Part shown: piece by piece, positions 16,237 through 25,588 of the stretch
How the letters are laid out: each line of letters opens with the position of its first letter
How positions within the stretch are numbered: the stretch's first letter is position 1
Assembly (NCBI GenBank): GCA_020444905.1
Contig: JAGRHQ010000016.1
Location: 1-33,259 of the forward strand
DNA: 33,259 nucleotides
Source of the DNA: Candidatus Competibacteraceae bacterium
GTDB lineage: Bacteria > Pseudomonadota > Gammaproteobacteria > Competibacterales > Competibacteraceae
Direction: 5' to 3'
The notes under the pieces: model-generated
What the model saw: only the letters and a program-made list of their open reading frames with translations
What the model was told of the DNA's origin: nothing
Databases searched by the model: none
Translations under genes and position numbers: made by a program

Positions 16237-16830
16237 GTGAATAAAAACAAATCATTGGAAATCGGTATCGTGACCCGGTCTATCCCCGGCGAAACCTTGT
16301 GTGGCGATGTCTGCGCGTGGTGGGAACAGGACCACCGGCTTTATCTGAGTCTGGCTGACGGTCTCGGGCATGGCAAATTCGCCAACGAAGCAGCGCAAGC
16401 AGCAATGGCCAGCGCGCAGCGTCAACCCGCCAGCGCCTCTCTACCCGACATCATCGCCCAGTGCGACGAAGACCTCCGTTCTACGCGCGGCGTAGCGATG
16501 GGGTTGGCTATGGTGGATTCGACCGCTCAGGCTGTCAGCTTCTGCGGCGTGGGCAATATCCGCGCCCTGTTGATCAACTCAACCCAGCACCGACGCTTCG
16601 CTTGTGGCTATGGAATTATCGGCGCCGGTTTCAAAAACCTGTTTATAGACACGCAGAGCCTCCTTCCCGGCGATATTTTAATTATGGCGAGGATGGGCAT
16701 ACCCGAACATTTCGTCGTCTCTGACGCGCTCTCAGAGGGCTTCTCGAGCGCGCAGCGCTTGGCAGAGGTTCTACTACAGGAATGGGCGGTTGAAACCGAC
16801 GACGCAGCGCTCCTGGTCTATCGCGCCTGA
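16237..16830 (+). CDS. RsbX-like PP2C/SpoIIE-type serine phosphatase
   Basis: This 197-residue protein matches RsbX-like phosphatases: LEIGIVTRSIPGETLCGD at the start, where the Asp (near 24) is a metal ligand, then SLADGLGHGKFANEAAQAA with the second metal Asp, STRGVAMGLAMVD and ETDDAALLVYR at the end. The domain is compact and complete. RsbX dephosphorylates stressosome proteins to reset the RsbR-RsbS-RsbT signalling complex. I chose the GTG at 16237 because it lies just before the conserved start. The frame extends upstream to a TTG at 16198 with no clear ribosome site. It is followed 16 bases later by the RsbU_N-HisKA gene. Its expected upstream partner, an RsbT-like kinase, survives only as a fragment on the other side of the replicon. 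Confidence 0.82.
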   Translation: MNKNKSLEIGIVTRSIPGETLCGDVCAWWEQDHRLYLSLADGLGHGKFANEAAQAAMASAQRQPASASLPDIIAQCDEDLRSTRGVAMGLAMVDSTAQAVSFCGVGNIRALLINSTQHRRFACGYGIIGAGFKNLFIDTQSLLPGDILIMARMGIPEHFVVSDALSEGFSSAQRLAEVLLQEWAVETDDAALLVYRA

Positions 16831-16846
16831 GCCTGGCCTCCGAACT

Positions 16847-17467
16847 ATGAACGTTGATATATTGCGCAACGAATACATCGAGTTAGTCAAGGATTACTGG
16901 CTAAACGGCAGTGAGGAGGCCTTAGTTCGGGCAACAGATTTAGGCAAGCGACTGGTCCACGAGGAACTCCCCCCGGAAGAGATTGGCGAATTTCAGCAGT
17001 TTGCGCTCACCGAACTCAATCAAATTGCGCCCGCAACCTCATTCGACGAAATCGCCAGCCGGCTCACTCCGCCGCTGATCGAAGTGCTCATTGCATATGG
17101 CCTGGCGTTCCGCCATCAACTCCATCAACATTATGAATCCATGGTGCAGCAACACTTGGAGCAAACCAGCAAGCTCGAAGCGCTCGGCACGCTGGCCTCC
17201 GGCATCGCTCACGACTTCAACACACTGCTGAGCGTGATCCTCGGCTATGCGGAAATGACCCAGGACGCTGTACTCAATGATCCAGTCGCCCAGGAGAATC
17301 TCCAGCAAATTATGATCGCCACCGGACGGGCGCGCGATTTGGTCGCGCGCATCCTGACCTTTGGCCGGCGCGGTGAAAAGCGCATGTCGCCGTTGCGGAT
17401 CGCCGATAGCCTCCATGAAGCGGAGTTTGAGATTCTCTGTCCCCGCTACAAAGAGACTCAAGCATGA
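16847..17467 (+). CDS. RsbU_N-domain histidine kinase, truncated before the ATPase domain
   Basis: This 206-residue protein begins with an RsbU N-terminal-like helical domain ([27 protein letters not shown]..., residues 1-85), which in RsbU binds the RsbT kinase. A HisKA dimerisation helix follows ([20 protein letters not shown], phospho-acceptor His122). Homology to kinases of this type stops near [12 protein letters not shown]. The next 15 residues are unrelated and the frame ends at 17467. The HATPase domain is absent, so it cannot phosphorylate itself. Such proteins normally sit beside rsbT and rsbX-like genes. It could survive as a dimeric RsbT decoy, but it is more simply a 3'-truncated pseudogene. 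Its stop overlaps an ATG (17464) in the frame of the next gene. Confidence 0.75.
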   Translation: MNVDILRNEYIELVKDYWLNGSEEALVRATDLGKRLVHEELPPEEIGEFQQFALTELNQIAPATSFDEIASRLTPPLIEVLIAYGLAFRHQLHQHYESMVQQHLEQTSKLEALGTLASGIAHDFNTLLSVILGYAEMTQDAVLNDPVAQENLQQIMIATGRARDLVARILTFGRRGEKRMSPLRIADSLHEAEFEILCPRYKETQA

Positions 17468-17592
17468 ATCCTAACATTCGATCTACAGCATCTGATCGCC
17501 AGTCCGCTCGCGCACACCCAGAACTACCCTTTTGTCCAGATGGGACAGCTTTCAACCCTCATAATCATCTTGCCCTCTCGAGGACCGCTGTC

Positions 17593-19551
17593 ATGACCGA
17601 TGCCGATCAACCACTCTGGACTCCTTCGCCTGAATGGATCAAAGTTGCTGCTCTCACTGCGTTCCGCAAAAAAGCGGCGCAATGCGCGGGACACCCGCTC
17701 GATGATTATGCGTCACTGTGGCAATGGTCGGTAGACGCTCCCACTGATTTCTGGCGGCTGGCGTGGGCGTTTGGCGGCGTTATCGGCGAACCGGGCGAAA
17801 CGGTGCTGATCAATAGCGATCAGATGCCTGGCGCGCGCTGGTTTCCGCAAGCGCGGTTGAATTATGCCGAGAACCTGCTGCGTCAGCGCGACGAATCCGA
17901 TGCGCTGGCGTTCTGGGGTGAGGACCAGGTCCAGCGACGGATGAGTCGCGCGGCATTATATGCCGAAGTTTCCCGACTGGTTCAGGCCCTGAAGGCCGCT
18001 GGCGTCCAGGCTGGCGACCGGGTCGCCGGTTACCTGCCCAACTTGCCGGAAGCCTTGGCGGCGATGCTGGCGACGACCGCCATCGGCGCGATCTGGTCAT
18101 CCGCTTCGCCAGATTTCGGGGTGCAAGGTGTGCTGGATCGCTTCGGACAGATCGAACCCAAAGTACTCATCGCCGCCGATGGTTACTGGTACAACGGTAA
18201 GGCCATCGATTGCCTGCTGCGCACCAGCGAAATCGCCCAACGCCTACCGTCGGTAACAACAACCGTGGTTGTACCCTACCTAGACCCCATGCCAGACGTT
18301 TCCATGATCCGCCAGGGGATCGGGTACGCTGATTTCCTCGGGCCGCATTCCGTCAGCAAAATCTCGTTTCAGCGAGTTCCCTTTGACCATCCCCTGTTCG
18401 TTCTCTACTCCTCCGGCACCACCGGCGTACCGAAATGCATGGTTCACGGCCACGGCGGGACGTTGTTGCAACATCTCAAGGAACATCAACTGCATAGCGA
18501 CCTGAAACCTGGCGACCGGCTTTTCTATTTCACCACCTGCGGTTGGATGATGTGGAACTGGCTAATGTCCGGTCTGGCTTCCGGCGCAACATTACTGCTG
18601 TACGATGGCAATCCGTTCGTGAAGAATGGACGCATTCTATTCGACTTCGCCGACGCCGAAGGCATGACCCACTTTGGAACCTCCGCCAAGTTTATTGACG
18701 CTCTGGCCAAGGCGAACGCGCAACCCCGCGTCAGTCATCGACTCGACCGCCTGCGGGTGTTGCTGTCCACTGGCAGTCCTCTGGCGCCGGAAGGCTTCGA
18801 TTACGTCTATCGCCACATCAAGCCTGATCTGCAACTGGCCTCGATCTCCGGCGGCACCGACATCGTCTCCTGTTTCGTGCTCGGCAATCCGTGTGCGCCG
18901 GTTTATCGCGGCGAGATCCAATGCCGGGGATTAGGCATGGCGGTCGAGGTGTTTGACGAGAGGGGACAACCCGTGCGCGGCGCCAAGGGAGAACTGGTGT
19001 GTACGCGACCCTTTCCAGCTATGCCAGTCGGTTTCTGGAACGATCCGGATGGCGTCAAGTACCGCACGGCTTATTTTGAACGCTTTCCAGGCGTGTGGCG
19101 GCATGGCGACTTCTGCGAGTTGACCGCCCATGATGGCGTGATCATTTACGGTCGTTCCGACGCCACGCTGAATCCCGGCGGAGTGCGCATTGGCACGGCG
19201 GAAATTTACCGGCAGGTGGAGCAGTTGCCCGAAATCATGGAAGCGCTGATTGTCGGGCAGGATTGGGATCACGATGTGCGGGTTGTGCTATTCGTCAAAC
19301 TGCGCGAGGGATTGGATCTGGACGATGCGCTGCGGGAGCGGATTAAGCGCACGATTCGGGATAACGCGACGCCGCGCCATGCGCCGGCGAAAATTGTGCA
19401 AGTCACCGACATCCCGCGCACCCGGAGCGGCAAGATCGTTGAACTGGCGGTGCGGGAAATCATCCACGGGCGGCCTGTCAAAAACGCCGAGGCGCTGGCG
19501 AATCCTGAGGCGCTGGAACAATTCCGCGATCGCCAGGAATTGCAGGATTGA
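17593..19551 (+). CDS. aacS: Acetoacetyl-CoA synthetase (acetoacetate-CoA ligase)
   Basis: This 652-residue acyl-adenylate-forming enzyme converts acetoacetate, ATP and CoA to acetoacetyl-CoA. It shows the AacS-type N terminus (WTPSPEWI, then [14 protein letters not shown] and [15 protein letters not shown]), the AMP-binding P-loop ([10 protein letters not shown], near 272), [33 protein letters not shown] and the C-terminal catalytic-Lys region [14 protein letters not shown]. The length fits the family. I chose the ATG at 17593, 9 bases after GAGG. The open frame back to 17464 adds 43 residues that do not resemble the family. It links ketone-body or poly-3-hydroxybutyrate breakdown to central metabolism. 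No depolymerase or hydroxybutyrate dehydrogenase is adjacent. Confidence 0.95.
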   Translation: MTDADQPLWTPSPEWIKVAALTAFRKKAAQCAGHPLDDYASLWQWSVDAPTDFWRLAWAFGGVIGEPGETVLINSDQMPGARWFPQARLNYAENLLRQRDESDALAFWGEDQVQRRMSRAALYAEVSRLVQALKAAGVQAGDRVAGYLPNLPEALAAMLATTAIGAIWSSASPDFGVQGVLDRFGQIEPKVLIAADGYWYNGKAIDCLLRTSEIAQRLPSVTTTVVVPYLDPMPDVSMIRQGIGYADFLGPHSVSKISFQRVPFDHPLFVLYSSGTTGVPKCMVHGHGGTLLQHLKEHQLHSDLKPGDRLFYFTTCGWMMWNWLMSGLASGATLLLYDGNPFVKNGRILFDFADAEGMTHFGTSAKFIDALAKANAQPRVSHRLDRLRVLLSTGSPLAPEGFDYVYRHIKPDLQLASISGGTDIVSCFVLGNPCAPVYRGEIQCRGLGMAVEVFDERGQPVRGAKGELVCTRPFPAMPVGFWNDPDGVKYRTAYFERFPGVWRHGDFCELTAHDGVIIYGRSDATLNPGGVRIGTAEIYRQVEQLPEIMEALIVGQDWDHDVRVVLFVKLREGLDLDDALRERIKRTIRDNATPRHAPAKIVQVTDIPRTRSGKIVELAVREIIHGRPVKNAEALANPEALEQFRDRQELQD

Positions 19552-19620
19552 ACGACCTTGAAAAAATTGTAAGGCGCGAAGAGCAGGATCTTTCCGAAGA
19601 ACTCATTGCGTTGCCTAGGA

Positions 19621-19857
19621 TTAAATAGCGTAATCGGGCGCAGCGCCAGGGATCTCGATGCTCCTGAGCATTGCGCCATCACACTCTACGGCAATGGGTT
19701 TTCCAATACAATCATTACCATAAAGTGCGTTCAAGGCTTCGGAAAGTGGACCCGAATCAGCCTGCAAGCGATGTTTATGCACACCCGTATCAAGGACAAG
19801 CGTCGCGATGACTCCGTCATCTAGCACGTCCGCGATGGTTCCGGCAATGTATTTCAT
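19621..19857 (-). CDS. Hypothetical small protein (78 residues)
   Basis: I do not recognise the family. The protein begins MKYIAGTIADVLDDGVIATL and has an acidic, mixed alpha/beta-like composition with no membrane segment or signal peptide. Its ATG overlaps the stop of the 30-codon ORF before it (ATGA), which in turn overlaps the 74-residue ORF. This chain of four-base overlaps is the best evidence that all three are real and co-translated. The gene is convergent with aacS. Confidence 0.55.
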   Translation of the reverse strand: MKYIAGTIADVLDDGVIATLVLDTGVHKHRLQADSGPLSEALNALYGNDCIGKPIAVECDGAMLRSIEIPGAAPDYAI

Positions 19858-19946
19858 AGCACACGCTCTGGAATCTCGGATGGAGCCGATAAAGGATTGT
19901 CGATGGGGTCGGGGATGATCGATATCTTAAGCGCTTTAGGGATCAT
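19854..19946 (-). CDS. Tiny overlapping ORF (30 residues)
   Basis: The frame MIPKALKISIIPDPIDNPLS... runs from an ATG at 19946, which overlaps the TGA of the upstream 74-residue ORF, to a TGA that overlaps the ATG of the 78-residue ORF. The peptide is Pro- and Ile-rich with no recognisable domain. It fills the gap between its neighbours exactly, so it is either a real small protein or a translational relay. Chance is possible at this length. Confidence 0.4.
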   Translation of the reverse strand: MIPKALKISIIPDPIDNPLSAPSEIPERVL

Positions 19947-20167
19947 GTCATTTTCTCCTGGAATTGGGTAGTTGCAATCACAGTGATGCTATCCGGCTCG
20001 CGGATGACGCGCAGGGGGATAACCAGGTAATCAAGATCAAACCCGGCGATAAAGCGCCGGGCCATCCATATAATCTTTTCATCAGGATCAGTTGAAGAAA
20101 CCAGACCGACGCGCTGATGGTTGATCGGTGCCTGATCATCATAACCGAAGAGCAGAGGTATATTCAT
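19943..20167 (-). CDS. Hypothetical small protein (74 residues)
   Basis: I do not recognise the family. It reads MNIPLLFGYDDQAPINHQRV..., with a hydrophobic patch (FDLDYLVIPLRVI) but no clear membrane segment or signal peptide. It is first of three minus-strand ORFs linked by ATGA overlaps. The upstream region (20168-20371) is shared with the divergent amylase gene and contains GTGTT/AACAC (20194-20208). Confidence 0.55.
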   Translation of the reverse strand: MNIPLLFGYDDQAPINHQRVGLVSSTDPDEKIIWMARRFIAGFDLDYLVIPLRVIREPDSITVIATTQFQEKMT

Positions 20168-20309
20168 GCTGATATGTCTCGATAAACAGGATGGTGTTTT
20201 TAGAACACATTTAAGGTGCGCGATAGCTGCGTAAGCAATCCGTTCGATCTGGCGGGCCGAATCATTCAGGCGCGCAATATTCTCGGCTGACTTTCCTCGA
20301 TTCCAGATA

Positions 20310-20325
20310 AATTGTCGCTACAATT
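20310..20325. promoter_or_regulatory. Perfect inverted repeat upstream of the amylase gene, possible operator
   Basis: AATTGT-CGCT-ACAATT is a perfect 6-bp inverted repeat 46 bases before the amylase ATG, in the 200-base divergent region. Its position suits a repressor site or a small hairpin in the leader. No regulator gene is adjacent, so function is a guess. Confidence 0.35.
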
Positions 20326-20371
20326 CAAATCATCCATTCGCTAGTTGCTTACTCTGCTGGAATCTCATCAA

Positions 20372-22543
20372 ATGACCGACTTGACCGTACACTTCAAAAA
20401 GCCCGCTGACTGGGCGGACAGCATTCATATTCATTACTGGAACGCGCAGCCAGGCGGCTCGGCCACCGCTTGGCCCGGCGTTCCCATGATTCCTGCTGAT
20501 GACGGCTGGTTCATTTACCGTTTCAACGGCGTCAAAGCCGCCAATCTGATTTTCAACGATGTTCAGGGATGGCAAACCAGCGATCTGCGCCGGGAACGCG
20601 ATGGCTACTACTTGAACGGCGAATGGCACGACCAACAACCCGAAGATCCAACGGATGACGGCGATCCTGCCCCATCCACAGCGGTCATCGCCACAGTTGA
20701 TCCATTACCGCGCGGCCCGATCGATCCTGCTGGCCCCTTGGGCGATTTCCGTGAGGAAACCATCTACTTCCTGCTCACCGCCCGCTTTTACGAAGGCGAC
20801 CCCAGCACCAGTTTCTTCTGCCGGGACCGCATCAAGTTCAACCGCGAAACCGGCCAGCCGGAAGACCCCCACTGGCGCGGTGATTTCAAGGGCCTCATTC
20901 AACGGTTGGATTACATCCGCGACCTCGGGTTCACCGCCATCTGGATTACCCCGCCAGTGGAAAACCGCAGTGGTCTGGACTATCACGGCTACCACGCTTA
21001 TGACTGGACCCGCATCGATCCCCGGCTGGAATCGCCGGACGCCACTTATCAGGACCTAATCGACGCCGCTCATGAACGCGGCATCAAGATCATCCAGGAT
21101 GTGGTCGTCAACCACTCCTGCCAGTACGGCATTCGCGGCAAGGTCCACATCGACCATCTGCCGATTAAATACTATGTCCCGCAAGGCTCCGAGCATGGCC
21201 GGGTCAATCATGGCCCCTACCAGGGCAATCTCGGCAACTACGCCTGGCCCAACCGCGACGATATCGACAACCCGGCCGCGCCCGACTGGTACCGGGAACG
21301 GCATAACATGGACCCGGAGGGTAAGATTCCTCTGGTCGATCCCAAGACCGGCGAGACCGTGCCCAAGCCCGGCTACAATCCGGGCCGCTTTTTCGGCATC
21401 GACGCACAAACTCTCGATCCCGAATGGTACATGCAGCACGGCTTCATCTGCGGCGGCGACTGGGAAAGCGCGGCGGTGCAGTTAAAGCACATCGCCGGCG
21501 ATTGCATCAACCTGGCCACCGACCGGCAGAACGTCAAGGATTACCTGATTGGTTCCATCAACCATTATCTTGACATGGGCGTGGACGCGCTGCGCATCGA
21601 CACCGTCAAGCACGTACCGCGCGACAACCTGCTGGAATACGTCAACGCCTGGAAAGCGCATAAACCGGGGCTATTTGTCTTCGGCGAGAACCTGGTCAAG
21701 GGGTATGGCTGGGGCGATCTGGGCGGCGGCGACAATGGCCCGTCGTTCATCCGGCCTTGGTGGTACACTCGCTTAGGCCACGATCCCCGCAATCCGGATT
21801 CCGGCGGCGACTCCGGGTTTCCGCAACTCGACTTCGGTCTGTTCTCCACCTTTCGCGACAATCTCAGCCGGGGCAGTTTTGACGGCGTAGCCCGGGTGCT
21901 GGAAATGGATTGGATTTATGGCAACGCCAGTACGCTGGTCACCTTCCTGCAAAATCATGATGTCGGTCCGGACAATGACTTCCGTTTCCGCTTCAAGGGC
22001 GAGCAATGGATGGCGGCGGCGGCCTACAACCTGCTCTGGACGGTGCGCGGCATCCCCTGCCTGTACTATGGCGAGGAAATCGAATTCATGAAAGGCGCGC
22101 CACAGGATGTGATCGGCAACGACGATACCCTTGACCAGACCGGTCGCGCTTATTTCGGCGATTACCTTACTGACGCAAGAATTGCTGAAACTCAGAGCCA
22201 CTCACTCTATCAACACATCAAGCGCCTGAACCAGATTCGACGCGGCGTCCCGGCCCTGCAAAAAGGCGCGATGAGCCATATCAACGAGTGGGGCAGCGGC
22301 ATGAGCTTTGTCCGCGATCATAACCATGGGGAAAGCTATGTGGTGGTCGGACTGGCCATCGGCGGCGATCAGGGCGTTAATGTCGGCGGGATTCGCAACG
22401 GCGTTTACCGCGACGCAGTCACCGGCCATGAAATCCAGGTCGGCCATGGCCACATCTCCTTCCATGTGCGCGGTAACTCCGCCGGTATCTATGTGTTGAA
22501 TGGTCCAGGTAAAATCGGCGCGGATGGGACGTATTTGCGGTAA
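20372..22543 (+). CDS. GH13 alpha-amylase-type enzyme with N-terminal starch-binding module
   Basis: This 723-residue protein has no signal peptide, so it probably acts in the cytoplasm. Residues 1-85 look like a CBM26-type starch-binding module (HYWNAQPGGSATAWPG, LIFNDVQGWQTSDL). The catalytic barrel has the GH13 conserved regions: DVVVNH (region I), GVDALRIDTVKH (region II, nucleophile D410), FVFGENL (region III, acid E439) and QNHDVG (region IV, D530). A beta-sandwich-like domain closes the protein. It should cut alpha-1,4 links in glycogen or maltodextrins. I chose the ATG at 20372 rather than the TTG at 20345 because it starts the binding module. The intergenic hairpin at 22548-22567 (CCCCGCCG/CGGTGGGG) follows the stop. 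Confidence 0.93.
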   Translation: MTDLTVHFKKPADWADSIHIHYWNAQPGGSATAWPGVPMIPADDGWFIYRFNGVKAANLIFNDVQGWQTSDLRRERDGYYLNGEWHDQQPEDPTDDGDPAPSTAVIATVDPLPRGPIDPAGPLGDFREETIYFLLTARFYEGDPSTSFFCRDRIKFNRETGQPEDPHWRGDFKGLIQRLDYIRDLGFTAIWITPPVENRSGLDYHGYHAYDWTRIDPRLESPDATYQDLIDAAHERGIKIIQDVVVNHSCQYGIRGKVHIDHLPIKYYVPQGSEHGRVNHGPYQGNLGNYAWPNRDDIDNPAAPDWYRERHNMDPEGKIPLVDPKTGETVPKPGYNPGRFFGIDAQTLDPEWYMQHGFICGGDWESAAVQLKHIAGDCINLATDRQNVKDYLIGSINHYLDMGVDALRIDTVKHVPRDNLLEYVNAWKAHKPGLFVFGENLVKGYGWGDLGGGDNGPSFIRPWWYTRLGHDPRNPDSGGDSGFPQLDFGLFSTFRDNLSRGSFDGVARVLEMDWIYGNASTLVTFLQNHDVGPDNDFRFRFKGEQWMAAAAYNLLWTVRGIPCLYYGEEIEFMKGAPQDVIGNDDTLDQTGRAYFGDYLTDARIAETQSHSLYQHIKRLNQIRRGVPALQKGAMSHINEWGSGMSFVRDHNHGESYVVVGLAIGGDQGVNVGGIRNGVYRDAVTGHEIQVGHGHISFHVRGNSAGIYVLNGPGKIGADGTYLR

Positions 22544-22547
22544 AGAA

Positions 22548-22567
22548 CCCCGCCGCAATCGGTGGGG
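22548..22567 (+). terminator. Hairpin after the amylase gene (weak terminator candidate)
   Basis: CCCCGCCG and CGGTGGGG pair (7 of 8 strict pairs plus one mismatch or wobble) around a CAAT loop, five bases after the amylase stop. No T tract follows, so intrinsic termination is doubtful. It may attenuate read-through into the permease gene. Confidence 0.35.
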
Positions 22568-22624
22568 AGGAATGAGCGTTTTCGTGAAACCCGGCATTAT
22601 TAAAACCGCAACGAGAAACCATGT

Positions 22625-24610
22625 ATGCCGTTCGCTAACAAAGTCAAGGAGGCGGTTATTGGCAAACCGCAAGACCCCCTCCATGCTGATTCTCCTCATA
22701 GTGCTTCCGACAAGCGCTACAATATCGCTCTAGTCGCTTTTCTCGCCTGGATCAGCCTGGGCGCCGACGGTTTGTCCTCGGCTTGTTATGGCCCGCAGGA
22801 AGCTTTTTTAGCGCTAGGGCGTTATACCCATCTCGGCCTCTACCTGGCGGTCGCTACTTTTCTGACAGTGTTCATCATCGCCCTGGCTTACAACCAGGTC
22901 ATTGAACTGTTTCCTTCGGGCGGCGGCGGTTACAAAATCGCCACGCAACTATTGGGTTCCCGAGCTGGGCTGGTATCGGGTTCAGCGCTGCTGGTGGATT
23001 ATGTATTAACCATTGCGATTTCCATCGCCGCCGGGGTCGACGCCCTGTTCAGCCTGCTGCCCCTTGGCGCACAGCCTTATAAACTGATCACCGAAATCAT
23101 TCTGGGCATCGGTTTGATCATGCTCAACCTGCGCAGCATGAAAGAGTCGCTCCAAGTCCTGCTGCCGATTTTTATCGGTTTCATTCTGACCCACGCGGGA
23201 TTGATCGTCTATGGCATCGTTACCCATGCCGAAGGATTACCCGCATTGATCCCGGATACGCTCGCCGAGACTGAGCAACTCACTCAGCAGATGGGCTGGA
23301 TATTCGCTGCTTCGTTATTTCTGAAAGCCTATTCGCTTGGCGGCGGCACCTACACAGGCTTGGAGGCGGTTTCCAATAATGTTCAACTGCTGCGGGAGCC
23401 GCGAGTAACCACTGGCCGCTATACCATGCTGTATATGGCTATCGCGCTCAGTTTCACCGCTGGCGGCGTTATCCTGCTCTATCTGCTTTGGAACGCTCAA
23501 TATATCCCCTACCAGACCCTAAATGCGGTAGCCTTTGGCGCCATTATTGATAGTTGGCGGCTTGACCCGGTTTTGAGCCATAGCATGTTAGCGATTGTGA
23601 TGCTGCTGGAGGCAGGATTGCTGTTTGTTGCGGCCAATATCGGTTTTCTCGGCGGGCCGCGCGTGTTGGCCTATATGGCGGTGGATTCCTGGGCGCCGCG
23701 CCAGTTCCGCAATCTGTCCGGACGGTTGGTCACCCAGAACGGCATCCTGCTGATGGGACTGGGGGCGCTCGGCATTCTGGCGTGGACCGAGGGTGATGTG
23801 TCGGTGCTGGTGGTGCTGTACAGCATCAATGTGTTCATAACTTTTTCGTTATCGCTGCTGGGCCTGTGCAAGCATTGGTGGACCAATCGCTACGATGAGA
23901 AACACTACAAATCGCGGTTAATGCTGTCATTGCTGGGTTTCACCGTCACCGGGGGCATTCTGATCGTAACCGTAGTGGAAAAATTCACCGAAGGCGGCTG
24001 GCTGACGATCCTGATCACGGGTCTGATCATCACCCTCTGCGCACTGATCAAACGCCACTATGAAGAGGTGCGCCAGCAGCTGCGCACGGTCGATGCGCTT
24101 TATGCGCCGCGCCCGGACTGGGGTGAGGATTTGCCAGAACCACCGCTGGATCCCGCTCTACCTACCGCCATTTTCCTGGTCGGCAAGAATCGTGGTCTGG
24201 GGATGTACACGTTAAAATGGCTTAATGAAGTATTTGCCGGCCATTTCAGAAATTTCATTTTTCTGAGCGTAGGCGAGGTGGATGCGGAAAGCTATGGCGG
24301 CAAGGGCGCGCTACGCTCGTTGAAATATCAGATCGAAAACTCACTGCGTTACTACGTTCATTATTGCCACAACCAGGGATGGGCAGCGACTTCCTATGCC
24401 GCTTATGGCACAGATGTAGAATCTGAGCTGGAAAAGCTGGTGGTGGAAGTCGCCAACGAGTATCCCAACAGCGTTTGCCTAGGCAGCAAACTCATTTTTT
24501 CCCATGAAAACTGGCTGATTTCATGGCTGCATAACCACACGGCCATCGCCATGCAGCGCCGGTTGCATCTTCGGGAAATTCAGATGATTGTCACGCCGAT
24601 CAAGATTTAA
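22625..24610 (+). CDS. APC-superfamily permease, KimA-like (possible potassium importer)
   Basis: This 661-residue membrane protein has about 12 hydrophobic segments, then a soluble C-terminal domain of about 190 residues (from HYEEVRQQLRTVDALYAPRP). The APC-fold signatures include SLGADGLSSACYGPQEAF near the first helix, SGGGGYKIA, LLVDYVLTIAISIAAGVDAL, GGGTYTGLEAVSNN and NIGFLGGPRVLAYMA. The starts of helices 1 and 3, the soluble tail and the overall size resemble the KimA/YdaO potassium-proton symporters more than classical amino-acid permeases. Substrate assignment is inferential. It is on the same strand as the amylase, 81 bases downstream, but has no clear functional link to it. Confidence 0.82.
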   Translation: MPFANKVKEAVIGKPQDPLHADSPHSASDKRYNIALVAFLAWISLGADGLSSACYGPQEAFLALGRYTHLGLYLAVATFLTVFIIALAYNQVIELFPSGGGGYKIATQLLGSRAGLVSGSALLVDYVLTIAISIAAGVDALFSLLPLGAQPYKLITEIILGIGLIMLNLRSMKESLQVLLPIFIGFILTHAGLIVYGIVTHAEGLPALIPDTLAETEQLTQQMGWIFAASLFLKAYSLGGGTYTGLEAVSNNVQLLREPRVTTGRYTMLYMAIALSFTAGGVILLYLLWNAQYIPYQTLNAVAFGAIIDSWRLDPVLSHSMLAIVMLLEAGLLFVAANIGFLGGPRVLAYMAVDSWAPRQFRNLSGRLVTQNGILLMGLGALGILAWTEGDVSVLVVLYSINVFITFSLSLLGLCKHWWTNRYDEKHYKSRLMLSLLGFTVTGGILIVTVVEKFTEGGWLTILITGLIITLCALIKRHYEEVRQQLRTVDALYAPRPDWGEDLPEPPLDPALPTAIFLVGKNRGLGMYTLKWLNEVFAGHFRNFIFLSVGEVDAESYGGKGALRSLKYQIENSLRYYVHYCHNQGWAATSYAAYGTDVESELEKLVVEVANEYPNSVCLGSKLIFSHENWLISWLHNHTAIAMQRRLHLREIQMIVTPIKI

Positions 24611-24617
24611 AATGGGT

Positions 24618-25445
24618 TTACTTCCAGGCGTAACCGACGCCGACGCCACCGCTCAACTGGTTGGCGTCGCCGCGTTTGACAATCGGACTGTCAGCGGCAT
24701 CGCCGGAAATCCGTTGGTACAACAATCCTGCGCCCGCGTACCATTCCGGCGTGATCTGAACCACTACCGCTGGCCAGGCATACCACTGCGTTAACCCACC
24801 GCCGGGATTAAAGATCGGCAAACCACTTGCCCGCGAGTCTTTTGGAGTGATGCCGTAGTAAGCCTGGTTGTAGCTTGAACTCACCCACGAAGCGCCGCCG
24901 CCGACCCCGACGACCGCCTTGTGACTGATGGGAAACCAGAAATTAGCCCACAGTGAACTATTTGCGCCGCTGTAAACATCGCCCAGATCGCCCATGACCT
25001 GCGCGCCAACCCGAAAGCGCCATGGAATGCCTTCGAAGTTATTGTAAATATATGAAACGATTATTCCCCCCTGGACGGTGTTGTCTACATCCGACAGACG
25101 GGCGACAACCTTGTCGTCCACATCGCTGCGCCCGAACTGCAGAGAGAAAATCGGACCGACCTGCCAGGTCGGCGAATCCAGCAGGTTGATATCCAGGATA
25201 GGGCCATACCACTCAATGAATCGATTACTATCCTTGAATTGATAGTATAAGCCGGGCGCCGCCCCCCAGATGTAGTCATCGGAACCGCTGTACTCCGGGG
25301 TCATGCCTACTCCTAACCCCACGAAATTCGGGAGGAAGCCCTTGGACGGTTCTTCAGCGCGCACCGACGGCGAACCAGGGAACAGGCCAATCGCGAGCGC
25401 TATAGCGGCCACTTTAAAGAAGATATTGGGTGAATGAGTCTGCAT
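24618..25445 (-). CDS. MipA/OmpV-family outer-membrane protein
   Basis: This 275-residue protein starts with a signal peptide (MQTHSPNIFFKVAAIALAIG... cleaved near VRA-EEP). It continues with the amphipathic beta-strand pattern of MipA/OmpV proteins: NFVGLGVGMTPEYSGSDDY near the mature N terminus, QFGRSDVDD, and a terminal strand ending GVGVGYAWK. The family includes scaffold proteins for murein enzymes and outer-membrane channels. I chose the ATG at 25445 because it begins the signal peptide and follows AGG by about 10 bases. The frame extends to 25490. It converges with the permease gene and diverges from the SLC13 transporter gene. Confidence 0.88.
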   Translation of the reverse strand: MQTHSPNIFFKVAAIALAIGLFPGSPSVRAEEPSKGFLPNFVGLGVGMTPEYSGSDDYIWGAAPGLYYQFKDSNRFIEWYGPILDINLLDSPTWQVGPIFSLQFGRSDVDDKVVARLSDVDNTVQGGIIVSYIYNNFEGIPWRFRVGAQVMGDLGDVYSGANSSLWANFWFPISHKAVVGVGGGASWVSSSYNQAYYGITPKDSRASGLPIFNPGGGLTQWYAWPAVVVQITPEWYAGAGLLYQRISGDAADSPIVKRGDANQLSGGVGVGYAWK

Positions 25446-25588
25446 GTCTTTAACCTGGAAAATGGTAGGGAGGGGAGTTGGTGCGGCCATTCATAGGCGC
25501 GTTATCATTTAAGCTGTAACTTTATCTCCGATTGATGATCCCGCCAATACCCAATTCGTTTTACGACCTCAAAGGAACCCACTAAATC

